From positions 10,362,001 through 10,426,000 of the forward strand of contig AP031358.1 of the NCBI GenBank assembly GCA_037833965.1: 64,000 bases of DNA, given 5' to 3'. Positions 37,058 through 47,500 of this stretch are shown piece after piece (the stretch's first letter is position 1; each line of letters begins with the position of its first letter). This DNA is from Marchantia polymorpha subsp. ruderalis (lineage: Eukaryota > Streptophyta > Marchantiopsida > Marchantiales > Marchantiaceae). The notes under the pieces are model-generated. The model was not told where the DNA came from. It did not search any database and saw only the letters and a program-made list of their open reading frames with translations. The position numbers were made by a program, and so were the translations under genes.

Positions 37058-38781
37058 ATGGTAAATGGTAAATAGATCAAGCCCGTGGGACCCAAAGGGT
37101 CAAAAGGCTAAAAAACACAATACAAACAATCCAACTCCAAACTAGGAGAAAACCAAAAGAACCCCCTAGCTAGTGCCCAAAGCACTAGAACGGTAACTAA
37201 TAATATCTCTAATGTAACAACCTAAATCATAAGGCTCAAGTTGAAGCAGAGAAAAGAAATTCTTGACATCAACTTTATGCGCCACTCGAATCTCTATATA
37301 TCTAGTACAAGTAATAAACACATGCTCTTCATCCTCAACATTTCTCCCATCACATAGCCCACAAATACGTTCACTCCTATCAATATTCAACCAACGTCCT
37401 TCCTCAATTCCAAGCCTATGAGATCCTGTTCTATGCCTGGCAATAATATGACGTAAAGATGTAGCGATCTCTGCAACAAGGTACCCTTGCTCACAATAAA
37501 TAAGCATAGGATTCACATGAAGTTGATAAAACTGCATTTTAGTGCCTTCTCTCCTCCAAATGATGTTGAGAAACTTCTCCTTAATACGCTCGCGAAGGGC
37601 CATAGGTTGCAGATCCCAATCCAATTCCGTCACATTCCACCTCAAAGACCAAGTCATCACATCTGCAAACCATCCCTTGGAACGTGTGGCACGCAAAGCA
37701 TGAAGAGGAAGTCGAGAAGCATCAAGAGATCTCACCCTTCTAATATAAGTGATGGTCAAGTAGAGAGCTTCAGCCTCAAGAGGTAGACAACCTGTTTTCG
37801 CAAGAAGAATAGCATAAGGAGTTTGGTTCCTTACACCTAACTCTTCTTGTAAGAAGATCTTTTGCACCCTCTCCACACGCTCCCAACTTGTCTTCTTACA
37901 GCCATGACCCCACACTTGTGTCCCATATAGAACCACCGGCAACACTAAACTCCTAAATAAAAATTTCCTAAGACTCCAAGATACTAGATGAGCTCTTCTA
38001 AATCGATTTAACAATGAATATAGAGCTTTGTAAATGGTAAATGGTAAATGGTAAATAGATCAAGCCCGTGGGACCCAAAGGGTCAAAAGGCTAAAAAACA
38101 CAATACAAACAATCCAACTCCAAACTAGTAGAGAACCAAAAGAACCCCCTAGCTAGTGCCCAAAGCACTAGAAATTTTATTTTTTTTTCTTTTTTGCAAA
38201 GCACTAGAACAGCTTTGTAACCAGCTTCTACTCTCTTTTGTACACAAAGTGCCAAACTATAATTCTGAGAAAAATCAATGCCTAAATATTTGTAACTCTT
38301 CACTTGTTCCAATTCTAGTCCCTTGTAAAAGAGAGAGAACTTGGATCTAGTGCCCACAAGAATGATCTTTGATTTTTCCAGATTGACCTCCATCTGATTT
38401 CGAGTACAAAAGCTAGCCAAAGTATCAAGGTGTTTCTGAAAACTAATTGCATCACGTGCTAGTAATATGATATCATCTGCATACAAAAGAGCTTTGATCA
38501 CAAAGTCTCCAAGTTTGACTCTTTCACTCTCACAATCATCCAACCACCTTTCTATATCATCTATGAATATTCCGAATAGAGTAGGAGAGAGAGGACAACC
38601 TTGAATAACTCCAATGGTGCTCGAGATCTCTTGAGGCTGAGAGGCATCAATCTTAGCTCGAACTTAAGTGTATAAAGTGGCCACAGCTCCGAGTAGATTA
38701 GCCGGTACTCCAATGTCTTGTAGTCTTTCCCATAAAAGCTTTCGAGGAACAGTATCAAAAGCTTTCTTCAAATCGATGAAG
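37058..38781 (-). mobile_element. Truncated subfamily-A LINE (RT to 3' end), with nested insert
   Basis: Contains the ORF2 C-terminal half: frame 37166-38014 (C-terminal 280 residues with CGLCDGRNVEDEEH), then the reverse-transcriptase palm after the insert (YADDIILLARD near 38470). It is interrupted by a 177-bp LINE tail insert (38034-38210) flanked by AGCTTTGTAA repeats. A TCA-to-TAA change near 38666 puts a stop in the RT (TLYT*VRAK). At 38781 it switches abruptly from RT codons to 5' UTR monomer sequence, so most of ORF2 and all of ORF1 are missing. Inactive. Confidence 0.9.
38034..38210 (-). mobile_element. Nested LINE tail insertion with target-site duplication
   Basis: A tail-only insert (heptamers, 3' UTR, terminal hairpin) flanked by AGCTTTGTAA at 38024-38033 and 38211-38220; the uninterrupted sequence is present at 52.67 kb. 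The far edge carries a T-rich tract (38176-38195) and a second copy of GCAAAGCACTAGAA, so its 5' end was formed in more than one step. Confidence 0.9.
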
Positions 38782-39640
38782 ATCAGCCTCAGATCATGCT
38801 TCGTCTACAAAATAAAAATGTCTGAACTTTTTTGTGACCATCTGAACACTCGAAACAAAAAGTCGAAACTCCAAATCTGCTGTAACTTCCGAATCAAGCG
38901 TCCATTTACCTTCAAACTTTTTGAACTTCTGCCGAATATCAATCCTCAAGTCCCCAAAAATTTTCAGCCTCAGATCATGCTTCGTAAAAAAGATAAAAAT
39001 GTCTGAACATTTTTGTGACTACCTGAACACTCGAAACAAAAAGTTGGAACTCTAAATGGGCTGTTGCTTCTGACTCAAGCGTCCGTTCACCTTCAAACTT
39101 TTTATGCTATTGCCAAAAATTAATCTCCAAGTGCTCAAAAATTTTCAGCCTCAGTTCATGCTTCGTCCCAAAGATAAAAATGTCTGAACATTTTTGTGAC
39201 CACGTGAAACACTCGCAATTGACACTCTTCGCTGAAGAAATTCGTAAACTTGGGCGTCCCAACTCCAAAATCCGTGAAGGCTGCAGCGCGCTACCCAACT
39301 CCACGCCCCTGAAAATTTTCAGCTTCCGTGGACACTCAGACGCGAAGAAACGATCTCTGCAAGAAACGATCTCGACCCCAACACTCGAAAACTCCAACTC
39401 GAAACTTGAGAAATCCGTGAACTTCGGCGTCCCAACTCCAAAATGCGTGAAATTTTGCAAGTTGCAGCGCGCTACCCAACTCTACGGCCCTGCAAATTTT
39501 CAGCTTCCGTGGACACTCAAACGCGAAGAAACGATCTCTGCAAGAAACGATCTCGACCCCAACACTCGAAAACTCCAACTCGAAACTTGAGAAATCCGTG
39601 AACTTCGGCGTCCCAACTCCAAAATGCGTAAAAACTCCAA
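38782..39640 (-). repeat. LINE-A 5' UTR monomers (short array)
   Basis: About 2.3 copies of the type-1 monomer (CAGCCTCAGATCATGCTTCG), then about 2.4 copies of the 181-bp type-2 monomer (ATTTTCAGCTTCCGTGGACA). They are in the same order and with the same type-1/type-2 joint (GACACTCTTCGCTGAAGAAA) as in the complete element at 55.8-58.3 kb. Confidence 0.9.
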
Positions 39641-39641
39641 A

Positions 39642-39686
39642 ATTTGGAAGATGGCTGACGTCATCAACATTGTGGAGACTTGGAAC
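39642..39686 (+). mobile_element. ORF2 endonuclease start fragment, opposite strand
   Basis: About 45 bp reading in sense on the plus strand and encoding WKMADVINIVETW from the beginning of ORF2, wedged between monomers and the tail of a minus-strand copy. An inverted microfragment. Confidence 0.85.
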
Positions 39687-40240
39687 ATGGTAAATGGTAA
39701 ATGGTAAATAGATCAAGCCCGTGGGACCCAAAGGGTCAAAAGGCTAAAAAACACAATACAAACAATCCAACTCCAAACTAGGAGAGAACCAAAAGAACCC
39801 CCTAGCTAGTGCCCAAAGCACTAGAACGGAAACTAATAATATCTCTAATATAACAACCTAAATCATAAGGCTCGAGTTGAAGCAGAGAAAAGAAATTCTC
39901 GACATCAACTTTATGCGCCACTCGAATCTCTACATACCTAGAACAAGTAAGAAATACATGCTCTTCATCCTCAACTTTTCTTCCATCACATAGCCTACAA
40001 ATACGTTCACTCCTATCAATGTTCAACCAACGCCCTTCTTCAATCCCAAGACTATGAGATCCAGTTCTATGTCTAGCAATAATATGACGTAAAGAAGTAG
40101 ATATCTCTGCAAGTAAGTATCCTTGCTCACAATAAACAAGCATAGGATTCACATGAAGTTGATAAAACTGCATCTTGGTGCCTCGTGTGCTCCACATAAT
40201 GCTGAGAAATTCCTCCTTAATACGCTCGCGTAGGGCAATA
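39687..40240 (-). mobile_element. 5'-truncated LINE (ORF2 C-terminus and 3' end)
   Basis: Tail, 3' UTR and the final 130 codons of ORF2 (open 39802-40197, containing CRLCDGRKVEDEEHVFLTC). The B-type residues RKVEDEEHVFLTCSRY place it near subfamily B. Truncated at GGGCAATA, where plus-sense ORF2 sequence begins. Confidence 0.9.
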
Positions 40241-40258
40241 GCTGAGTTGGAAGGGTTT

Positions 40259-40318
40259 GGTAAATGGTAAATAGATCAATTTTGTGCAAAATGGTAAATG
40301 GAAAAAGATCAATTTTTT
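40259..40318. repeat. Tail-derived insert
   Basis: GGTAAATGGTAAATAGATCA followed by degenerate copies such as AATGGTAAATGGAAAAAGAT, placed inside ORF2 coding sequence. The same degenerate unit recurs at 40686-40760. Confidence 0.75.
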
Positions 40319-40425
40319 TGGGATTTAACTTGGTGGGATCGACATGGAACCAGAGAAGACAACATGCGGGAAGGGGTCAAGGAGGTATTGCTACTTTCAT
40401 CAGGTCTCATCTTCTACCTCTCATA

Positions 40426-40455
40426 AATGGTAAATGGTAAATAGATCAAGCCCGT
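40426..40455. mobile_element. 30-bp LINE tail microinsertion
   Basis: Only the heptamer tail and ATAGATCAAGCCCGT are inserted between CCTCTCATA and ACATCTAGAAG; the uninterrupted sequence occurs at 49.48 kb. No clear target duplication longer than 1-2 bp. Confidence 0.85.
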
Positions 40456-40685
40456 ACATCTAGAAGCTCAAGATGTTGGTGGACAGTATCATTCGCTACA
40501 TCTCGAGGTGGTTGGAGGATCTTATTGCTATTTGGCAATTTGTTATTTTGCACCATTGTCCATGGGTATCTACTCAACACGCTTTTGCAACCGAAGTGAA
40601 CCATTCCATCGGCTTATTGAAGATGTTCTTAGATTCCAAAGTAAAGGGGATGTCTTTCTTGCTGGAGATTTCAATACTCGTATAC

Positions 40686-40760
40686 AATGGTAAATGATAA
40701 ATGGAAAAAGATCAATTTTGTGCAAAATGGTAAATGGAAAAAGATCAATTTTTTTTTACA
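40686..40760. repeat. Tail-derived insert
   Basis: Degenerate units (AATGGTAAATGATAAATGG, AAAAAGATCAATTTT) interrupt the codons of GDFNAR-IRCAQF in the endonuclease. The insertion is accompanied by local changes on its right side. Confidence 0.75.
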
Positions 40761-41410
40761 TTGTGCTCACTTTTCTTAATTTAGTGATCCCTTGGCTTCT
40801 TCTATGTTTGAAGAAATTTACGATAGTTTGTGGTCTAGAACCTCTTTTGATCCTTCCACAAACTCTTTGACAGAGCACTTTTTGACATTTGGAGCCACTT
40901 GTAACTTGAAGGTTCTCAATGGAACCTCTCGCTTTCCCAACTCTCAGTCCAATACTTGTTTTTCCCCTACCGGTGCTAGCACAATAGATTTTCTCTTGTC
41001 TTCCTTGGTTAGTACCTCTCTGATCTCCAATTTTGATGTTTTGGATCCTCAACCTAAATCAGATCATGCACCTCTTTTGTTCACACTTTCAATGTCAAAA
41101 TCAATCTCTACTTCACCTTGCCAATCTCTTTTAGCTTCTCCCAAGTTTCGCTTAGATCATTGTAAAAGAGACCTTTATGCAGAACATCTACAAGATCTTT
41201 TGACTCACACCATATGGAGTCCAGATTCGCATACCGCTAGTTTACAGCTCATAGAATTGCTCAAAACTTCTGCATCGAAGTTCTTTTTGAGGCATAGTAC
41301 TAGGATTGCTAAGGGTCTACCTTGCAATGGATGGTTTGACTCCAAATGCAAGCTAGCAAGGGCAAGGTCTGTTGATAGGTCTTTGGATATTCAAAGTCGG
41401 CTTCTTTTGA

Positions 41411-42843
41411 GCGAGAAGTTGACGTGTCTTGGAGGTCTGAGCTTTTTGAGAGGGGAGGGCCGAATCTTGCAGGGGCCGTAACTTTAGCCTCGAGTGTGAA
41501 CGGGGGCTGAAATTTTGTGGCGTTGTGACGTTGGGTTGAGCGCTCAAGCCTGTCAATTTTCAGGTCGAACGGAGTTTCAGAGTCAGAGTGCGTCCAATTT
41601 TGAGTTTCGAGCTTTGAGTTTCAAGATTTGAGGGCAAGAGATTCTTACAGGAGCTGTATCTTCTACGTTCGGAGTGATCTGGAGCTAAAATTTGGAGGAA
41701 CGCTGGAATAGGGCAGGGTGCACAAGCCTACAAAATTTCAGGCCGAACGCCATTCGGAGCGAGAAGTTGACGTGTCTTGGAGGTCTGAGCTTTTTGAGAG
41801 GGGAGGGCCGAATCTTGCAGGGGCCGTAACTTTAGCCTCGAGTGTGAACGGGGGCTGAAATTTTGTGGCGTTGTGACGTTGGGTTGAGCGCTCAAGCCTG
41901 TCATTTTTCAGGTCGAATGGAGTTTCAGAGTCAGAGTGCGTCCAATTTTGAGTTTCGAGCTTTGAGTTTCAAGATTTGAGGGCAAGAGATTCTTACGGGA
42001 GCTGTATCTTCTACGTTTGGAGTGATCTGGAGCTAAAATTTGGAGGAACGCTGGAATAGGGCAGGGCGCACAAGCCTGCAAAATTTCAGGCCGAACGCCA
42101 TTCGGAGCGAGAAGTTGACGTGTCTTGGAGGTCTGAGCTTTTTGAGAGGGGAGGGCCAAATCTTGCAGGGGCCGTAACTTTAGCCTCGAGTGTGAACGGG
42201 GGCTGAAATTTTGTGGCGTTGTGACGTTGGGTTGAGCGCTCAAGCCTGTCATTTTTCAGGTCGAATGGAGTTTCAGAGTCAGAGTGCGTCCAATTTTGAG
42301 TTTCGAGCTTTGAGTTTCAAGATTTGAGGGCAAGAGATTCTTACGGGAGCTGTATCTTCTACGTTCGGAGTGATCTGGAGCTAAAATTTGGAGGAACGCT
42401 GGAATAGGGCAGGGCGCACAAGCCTGCAAAATTTCAGGCCGAACGCCATTCGGAGCGAGAAGTTGACGTGTCTTGGAGGTCTGAGCTTTTTGAGAGGGGA
42501 GGGACGAATCTTGCAGGGGCCGTAACTTTAGGCTCGAGTGTGAATGGGGGCTGAAATTTTGTGGCGTTGTGACGTTGGGTTGAGCGCTCAAGCCCGTCAA
42601 TTTTCAGGTCGAACGGAATTTCAGAGTCAGAGTGCGTCCAATTTTGAGTTTTGAGCTTTGAATTTCAAGATTTGAGGGCAAGAGATTCTTACGGGAGCTG
42701 TATCTTCTACGTTCGGAGTGATCTGGAGCTGAAATTTGGAGGAACGCTGGAAGAGGGCAGGGCGCACAAGCCTGCAAAATTTCAGGCCGAACGCCATTCG
42801 GAGCAAGAAGTTGACGTGTCTTGGAGGTCTGAGCTTTTCGAGA
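41411..42843 (+). repeat. Element C 5' UTR: four 348-bp tandem monomers
   Basis: Units start at 41411, 41759, 42107 and 42455 (GCGAGAAGTTGACGTGTCTT), with a partial fifth from 42803 that leads into ORF1. Each 348-bp unit is itself a diverged dimer: GGGGCTGAAATTTTGTGGCG and GGAGCTAAAATTTGGAGGAA correspond, as do CAAGCCTGTCATTTTTCAGG and CAAGCCTGCAAAATTTCAGG, about 174 bp apart. GC content is higher than in the rest of the cluster. The location directly before ORF1 suggests a promoter-bearing 5' UTR. Confidence 0.9.
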
Positions 42844-42856
42844 GAGCATTCACATG

Positions 42857-44554
42857 ATGGCATCTCAAGACAATTTCATACTCAATCTGTTGCAAACGGT
42901 TTTGGAAGAGTTGAAAGTACTACGTGCAGAGTTCAAGGTACAGAGCTCTACTTTAATTGCAACTCAATATGAAATTAGAGAGTTGAAGCTCTCTCAAAAG
43001 AGTTTCGAGAAGATTATGGTTGATATTTCTGAACACGTAGAGGATATCCAGGAGAAAGTTGGTTCTCAAGCTTCCATTGTTGCTACTCCTAGATTGCATG
43101 AAGTGGTTGAAAGTCTAGAGGTGAAGATGATAATGGTAAATGGTAAATAGATCAAGCCCGTGGGACCCAAAGGGTCAAAAGGCTAAAAAACACAATACAA
43201 ACAATCCAACCCCAAACTAGGAGAGAACCAAAAGAACCCCCTAGCTAGTGCCCAAAGCACTAGAACGGTAACTAATAATATCTCTAATGTAACAACCTAA
43301 ATCATAAGGCTCGAGTTGAAGCAGAGAAAAGAAATTCTCGACATCAACTTTATGCGCCACTCAAATCTCTACATACCTAGAACAAGTAAGAAATACATGC
43401 TCTTCATCCTCAACTTTTCTTCCATCACATAGCCTACAAATACGTTCACTCCTATCAATGTTCAACCAACGCCCTTCTTCAATCCCAAGACTATGGGATC
43501 CAGTTCTATGTCTAGCAATAATATGACGTAAAGAAGTAGATATCTCTGCAAGTAAGTATCCTTGCTCACAATAAACAAGCATAGGATTCACATGAAATTG
43601 ATAAAACTGCATCTTGGTGCCTCGTCTGCTCCACATAATGCTGAGAAATTCCTCCTTAATACGCTCGCGTAGGGCAATAGGTTGCAAATTCCAATCGAGT
43701 TCCGTCACATTCCACCTCAAAGACCAAGTCACCACATCTGCAAACCAACCCTTGGGACGTGTGGCACGCAAAGCTTCAAGAGGAAGTCGAGAAGCATCAA
43801 GAGATCTCACTCTTTTGACGTAAGTGATAGTCAAAAAGAGAGCTTCAGCCTCAAGAGGTAGACAACCTGTTTCCGCAAGAAGAATTGCATAAGAAGTTTG
43901 GGTCCTCACACCCAATGCTTCTTGTAAGAAGATCTTTTGCACCCTCTCCAAACGCTGCCAACCTGTCTTCTTACAACTAGGACCCCACACTTGTGTTCCA
44001 TATAAGATAACGGGAAACACTAAGCTCCTGAATAAGAATTTCCTAAGACTCCAAGACACTAGATGAGCTCCTCTACATCTAGTGTCTTGAAGTCTTATGC
44101 AGAAGCCACCAAGTCTGCTCATATCTCTTTCTGTCAAGAGCAAGAGATTGAAAAGACTAATCAATTTGCTCGTAGAAAGAATGTGAGAATTTCTGGTCTA
44201 CCTGAATCTGAGAAGGAAGAGGTGAAGAGTGTTGTCACCAAGTTTTTAGCTGAAACACTTGATGTTCCTAATGCGGATGTGGCTCAAGCTTTTCGCATTG
44301 GAACCATAGGAACTCAACCTCGAGCCATAATAGTTAAATTCAATGACCAAACTCAACGTGATACAGCTTTAGCCAACAAAGCTGTACTCAAAGGACGTAG
44401 GATTTGGTTAGATCCCAATCTCACACCTCTACAAGTAGAGGCAAGGAGAAAGGAGCTTGCAAAAGTCAAAGAAGCTCAAGATGCTGGATTTTTTGCTTAT
44501 CTCCGTGATGGACAAGCAATTGTCACACAACGGAAGAGACAATCATCCACATAG
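42857..44554 (+). pseudogene. LINE-C ORF1 protein, split by insertion
   Basis: RNA-binding nucleocapsid-like protein of an L1-type element. The N-terminal part (42857-43131; a second ATG lies 3 bp upstream) begins MASQDNFILNLLQTV and has heptad-like leucines typical of a coiled coil. The C-terminal part (about 44090-44554) carries the RRM-like segment (RRKNVRISGLPESEKE) and the C-terminal domain (IIVKFNDQTQRD, then KGRRIWLDPNLTPLQVEARR). The two parts are separated by about 0.95 kb of minus-strand LINE. It ends in UAG followed by CAA UCC, in frame with ORF2. Confidence 0.9.
43132..44089 (-). mobile_element. Subfamily-B LINE insertion inside ORF1
   Basis: 5'-truncated copy: tail, 3' UTR and the ORF2 C-terminal 270 or so residues (WGPSCKKTGWQRLERVQK, CRLCDGRKVEDEEHVFLTC). 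Nearly identical to the copy at 59.1-62.1 kb. A G-to-A change in the codons after SRYVEI makes a stop (near 43361), so it is dead. Its 5' end forms a 14-bp inverted repeat (44052-44065 / 44076-44089). Confidence 0.9.
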
Positions 44555-44578
44555 CAATCCAAGAGCTTGAGGGTGTTA

Positions 44579-47500
44579 ATGTGGAATATTAGAGGTCTTT
44601 CTACAACGAAGTATGTGAGTGCTAATCCGATTTGGAAAATGGCGGACATCATCAACATTGTGGAGACGTGGGAACATGAGAGCAACACTATTGGAGAGAT
44701 ACCAGGGTTTACTTTGGTGGGATCCACTTGGAATCACAGAAGTCAACGAGCTGGAAGAGGCTATGGCGGTATTGCTACTTTCATCAGATCTCAATTTCTA
44801 CCTTTGATACATTTAGAAGGTCAGGATATTGGAGGTCAATATCATTGGCTTCGTCTTGGTTTGGTTGGAGGATCTTATAGTTATTTGGCTGTTTGTTACT
44901 TTGCACCATTGTCCATGCCTATCTACTCCACACGCACTTGCAATCGGAGTCAATCATTCCATCGACTTATAGGAGATGTTCTCAATTATCAGAGCAAAGG
45001 TGAAGTTTTTCTGGTTGGAGATTTCAATGCTCGAATAGGTTGTGCACAATTTACCCAAGTTGGTGATCTCTTGAGTTCTCCCTCCTTAAAAGAACTTGAA
45101 GATAGTATATGGTGTAGAAAGTCTTCTGATATTTGTACAAATCCTTTGACAAAACACTTTCTAACCTTTGGAGCCACATGTAATTTGAAAGTTCTCAACG
45201 GTATCTCTCTTTTTCCCAACTCCCTTTCCAATACGTGCTTTTCTCCTACAGGTGTTAGCACCATCGATTATCTTCTATCCTCAGCCACTCATAGCTCTTT
45301 TATTTCGAAATTTGATATTCTAGAACCTCAGCCAGAGTCAGATCATGCACCTCTCTTATTTACTCTCTTGTTATCAAAAACAATCCCTCTCTCTCCATGC
45401 CATTCTGTTTTAGCTTCTCCCAAGTTTCGTTTAGATCCTAGTAAGAAAGAGTTGTACATGTTACATTTTCAAAACCTTTTGACTCACACTTCATGGAGCC
45501 TTGATCCACATACAGCGAGTGGGCAATTAATAGAGTTGCTCAAAGACACTGCTTCTAAGTTCTTTTTGCGGCACAAGGATCGAAGAGCTAGGGGGCTTCC
45601 TTGCAATGGATGGTTTGACTTGGATTGTAAGCAAGCGAGGATGAGATCAATTGACAAGTCTTTGGATTTCCAAAGTCGGCTTACCTTGACAAGGCTTTAC
45701 AAAGACTTGGTGAAGTCTAAAAAAAGAGCTTTTTTGAGGACGAAGCAGGAATCCTTGACAAAGGAGTTGATGGAGAGTCCCAAATCCTTTTGGAGACGGT
45801 TAGCTGTAAGGTCTTCAAAACCTACTCTTGATCCCAAGAGTTTGATTGACTTTGCTGAAAAGCTTTATTTCTTTCCCACCGCTGCATCAATGCCTTGTTG
45901 TGAAGGAACATCAGGCTTATTTTCTGAATCAGAGGTGATGACTCAAGTTAGAAAATTAGCAAATGGTAAATCGGAGGATTTGGATGGTCTCTCTATTGAA
46001 CTTTTGAAGTGGGGAGGAGATCTTATTGGACCGAGACTCACCAAAGCGTTAGAGAATGCAGCTATGTATGGTTTTCCTTCAGCTTGGTCATTACGGAAGA
46101 TTGTGCCTATTCACAAGTCAGGAAGGAAGGACTTGGTGACAAACTATCGCACTATCATGGTGGGTAGTGTTTTTGCCAAGTTGTTTGGCAAATTGGTGGA
46201 GTCAAAGTTGAGCACATGGACTGAATCTCACCGAAAGAGAGCGCGGTTTCAAGCAGGCTTTCGCCCCACATACAACACCATTGACCATATCTTGGCTTTG
46301 CGTGTTTTATGGGAGAAGTCGAAGGGCAATGGCAAAGCTTTGTTTTGCGCCTTCATTGATTTTAAGAAAGCTTTTGACACCGTACCTCGTGAGCTATTAT
46401 GGGAAAGGCTGCAAGTCATTATAGTACCATCAGATCTTCTAGCAGCTGTGGCCACGCTTTACCAATCTGTTGGAGCCAAGATCAACACTTCTCAAACTGA
46501 AGAGGTTTTGAGTACCATTGGAGTGATTCAAGGTTGTCCTCTCTCTCCTACTCTATTTGGAGTTTTTATAGATGATATCGAAGAGTGGTTGGAGGCATGT
46601 GATAGTGAAGGTGTCAAGCTTGGAAACTTTGTTATCAAAGCTCTCTTGTATGCAGATGATATCATATTACAAGCACGTGATGCAATTAGTTTACAGAAAC
46701 ACCTATACACTTTGGCTAGCTTTTGTACCCAGAATCAGATGGAGGTAAATATAGAGAAGTCCAAAGTCATGATAGTGGGCACTAGATTCAAGTTTTCCTT
46801 CTTTTACCAGGATCTACAATTAGAAGAGGTGAAGAGTTATAAATATATAGGCATTGATTTTTCTAATGATTATAGTTGGGCACTTTGTGTGCAAAAGAGA
46901 GTAGAAGGTGGTTACAAAGCTCTATATTCATTGCTAAATCGGTGTAGAAGGGCTCATCTTGTGTCTTGGAGTCTTAGGAAATTTTTATTTAGAAGCTTAG
47001 TGTTGCCGGTAGTATTGTATGGAACCCAAGTGTGGGGTCCTGGTTGTAAGAAGACAGGATGGGAGCGTGTGGAGAGGGTGCAGAAGATATTTCTACAAGA
47101 AGAATTGGGTAAATGGTAAATGGTAAATAGATCAAGCCCGTGGGACCCAAAGGGCCAAAAGGCTAAAAAACACAAAACAAACAATCCAACTTCAAACTAG
47201 GAGAAAACCAAACCTCATATAGGGTGTGAGAAACCAAACCTCATATGCTATTCTTCTTGCGGAAACAGGTTGTTTACCTCTAGAGGCTAAAGCTCTATAC
47301 TTGACCATCACTTACATCACAAGGGTGAGATCTCTTGATCCTTCTCGCCTTCCTCCTCAGGCTTTGAGTGCCACACGTGCCAAAGGATGGTTAGCGGATG
47401 TGATAACTTGGTCTTTGAGGTGGAATGTGACGGAACGCGATTGGGACCTACAACCTATAGCACTTCGTGAACGTCTAAAGGAGGAGTTTTTGAACATTAT

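Larger units (their letters stand above)
40241..41410 (+). mobile_element. Mosaic ORF2 endonuclease fragment
   Basis: Plus-sense subfamily-A ORF2 N-terminal sequence, cut into blocks 40241-40258, 40319-40425, 40456-40685 and 40761-41410 by short tail-like inserts. The last block is open from 40792 and encodes part of the endonuclease (STIDFLLSS, SDHAPLLF) and the start of the linker to RT. It ends at CTTCTTTTGA, where the 348-bp repeats of element C begin. Inactive fragment. Confidence 0.85.

Noticed and set aside
41411-42843. CRISPR-like regular repeats
   Set aside because: Units are long, contiguous and without unique spacers, in a plant nuclear context next to a LINE ORF1. Tandem monomers, not a CRISPR array.
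41908-42849. 114-codon minus-strand ORFs in the 348-bp repeats
   Set aside because: 348 is divisible by three, so any open frame repeats perfectly. They are antisense to the element and have no recognisable domain.
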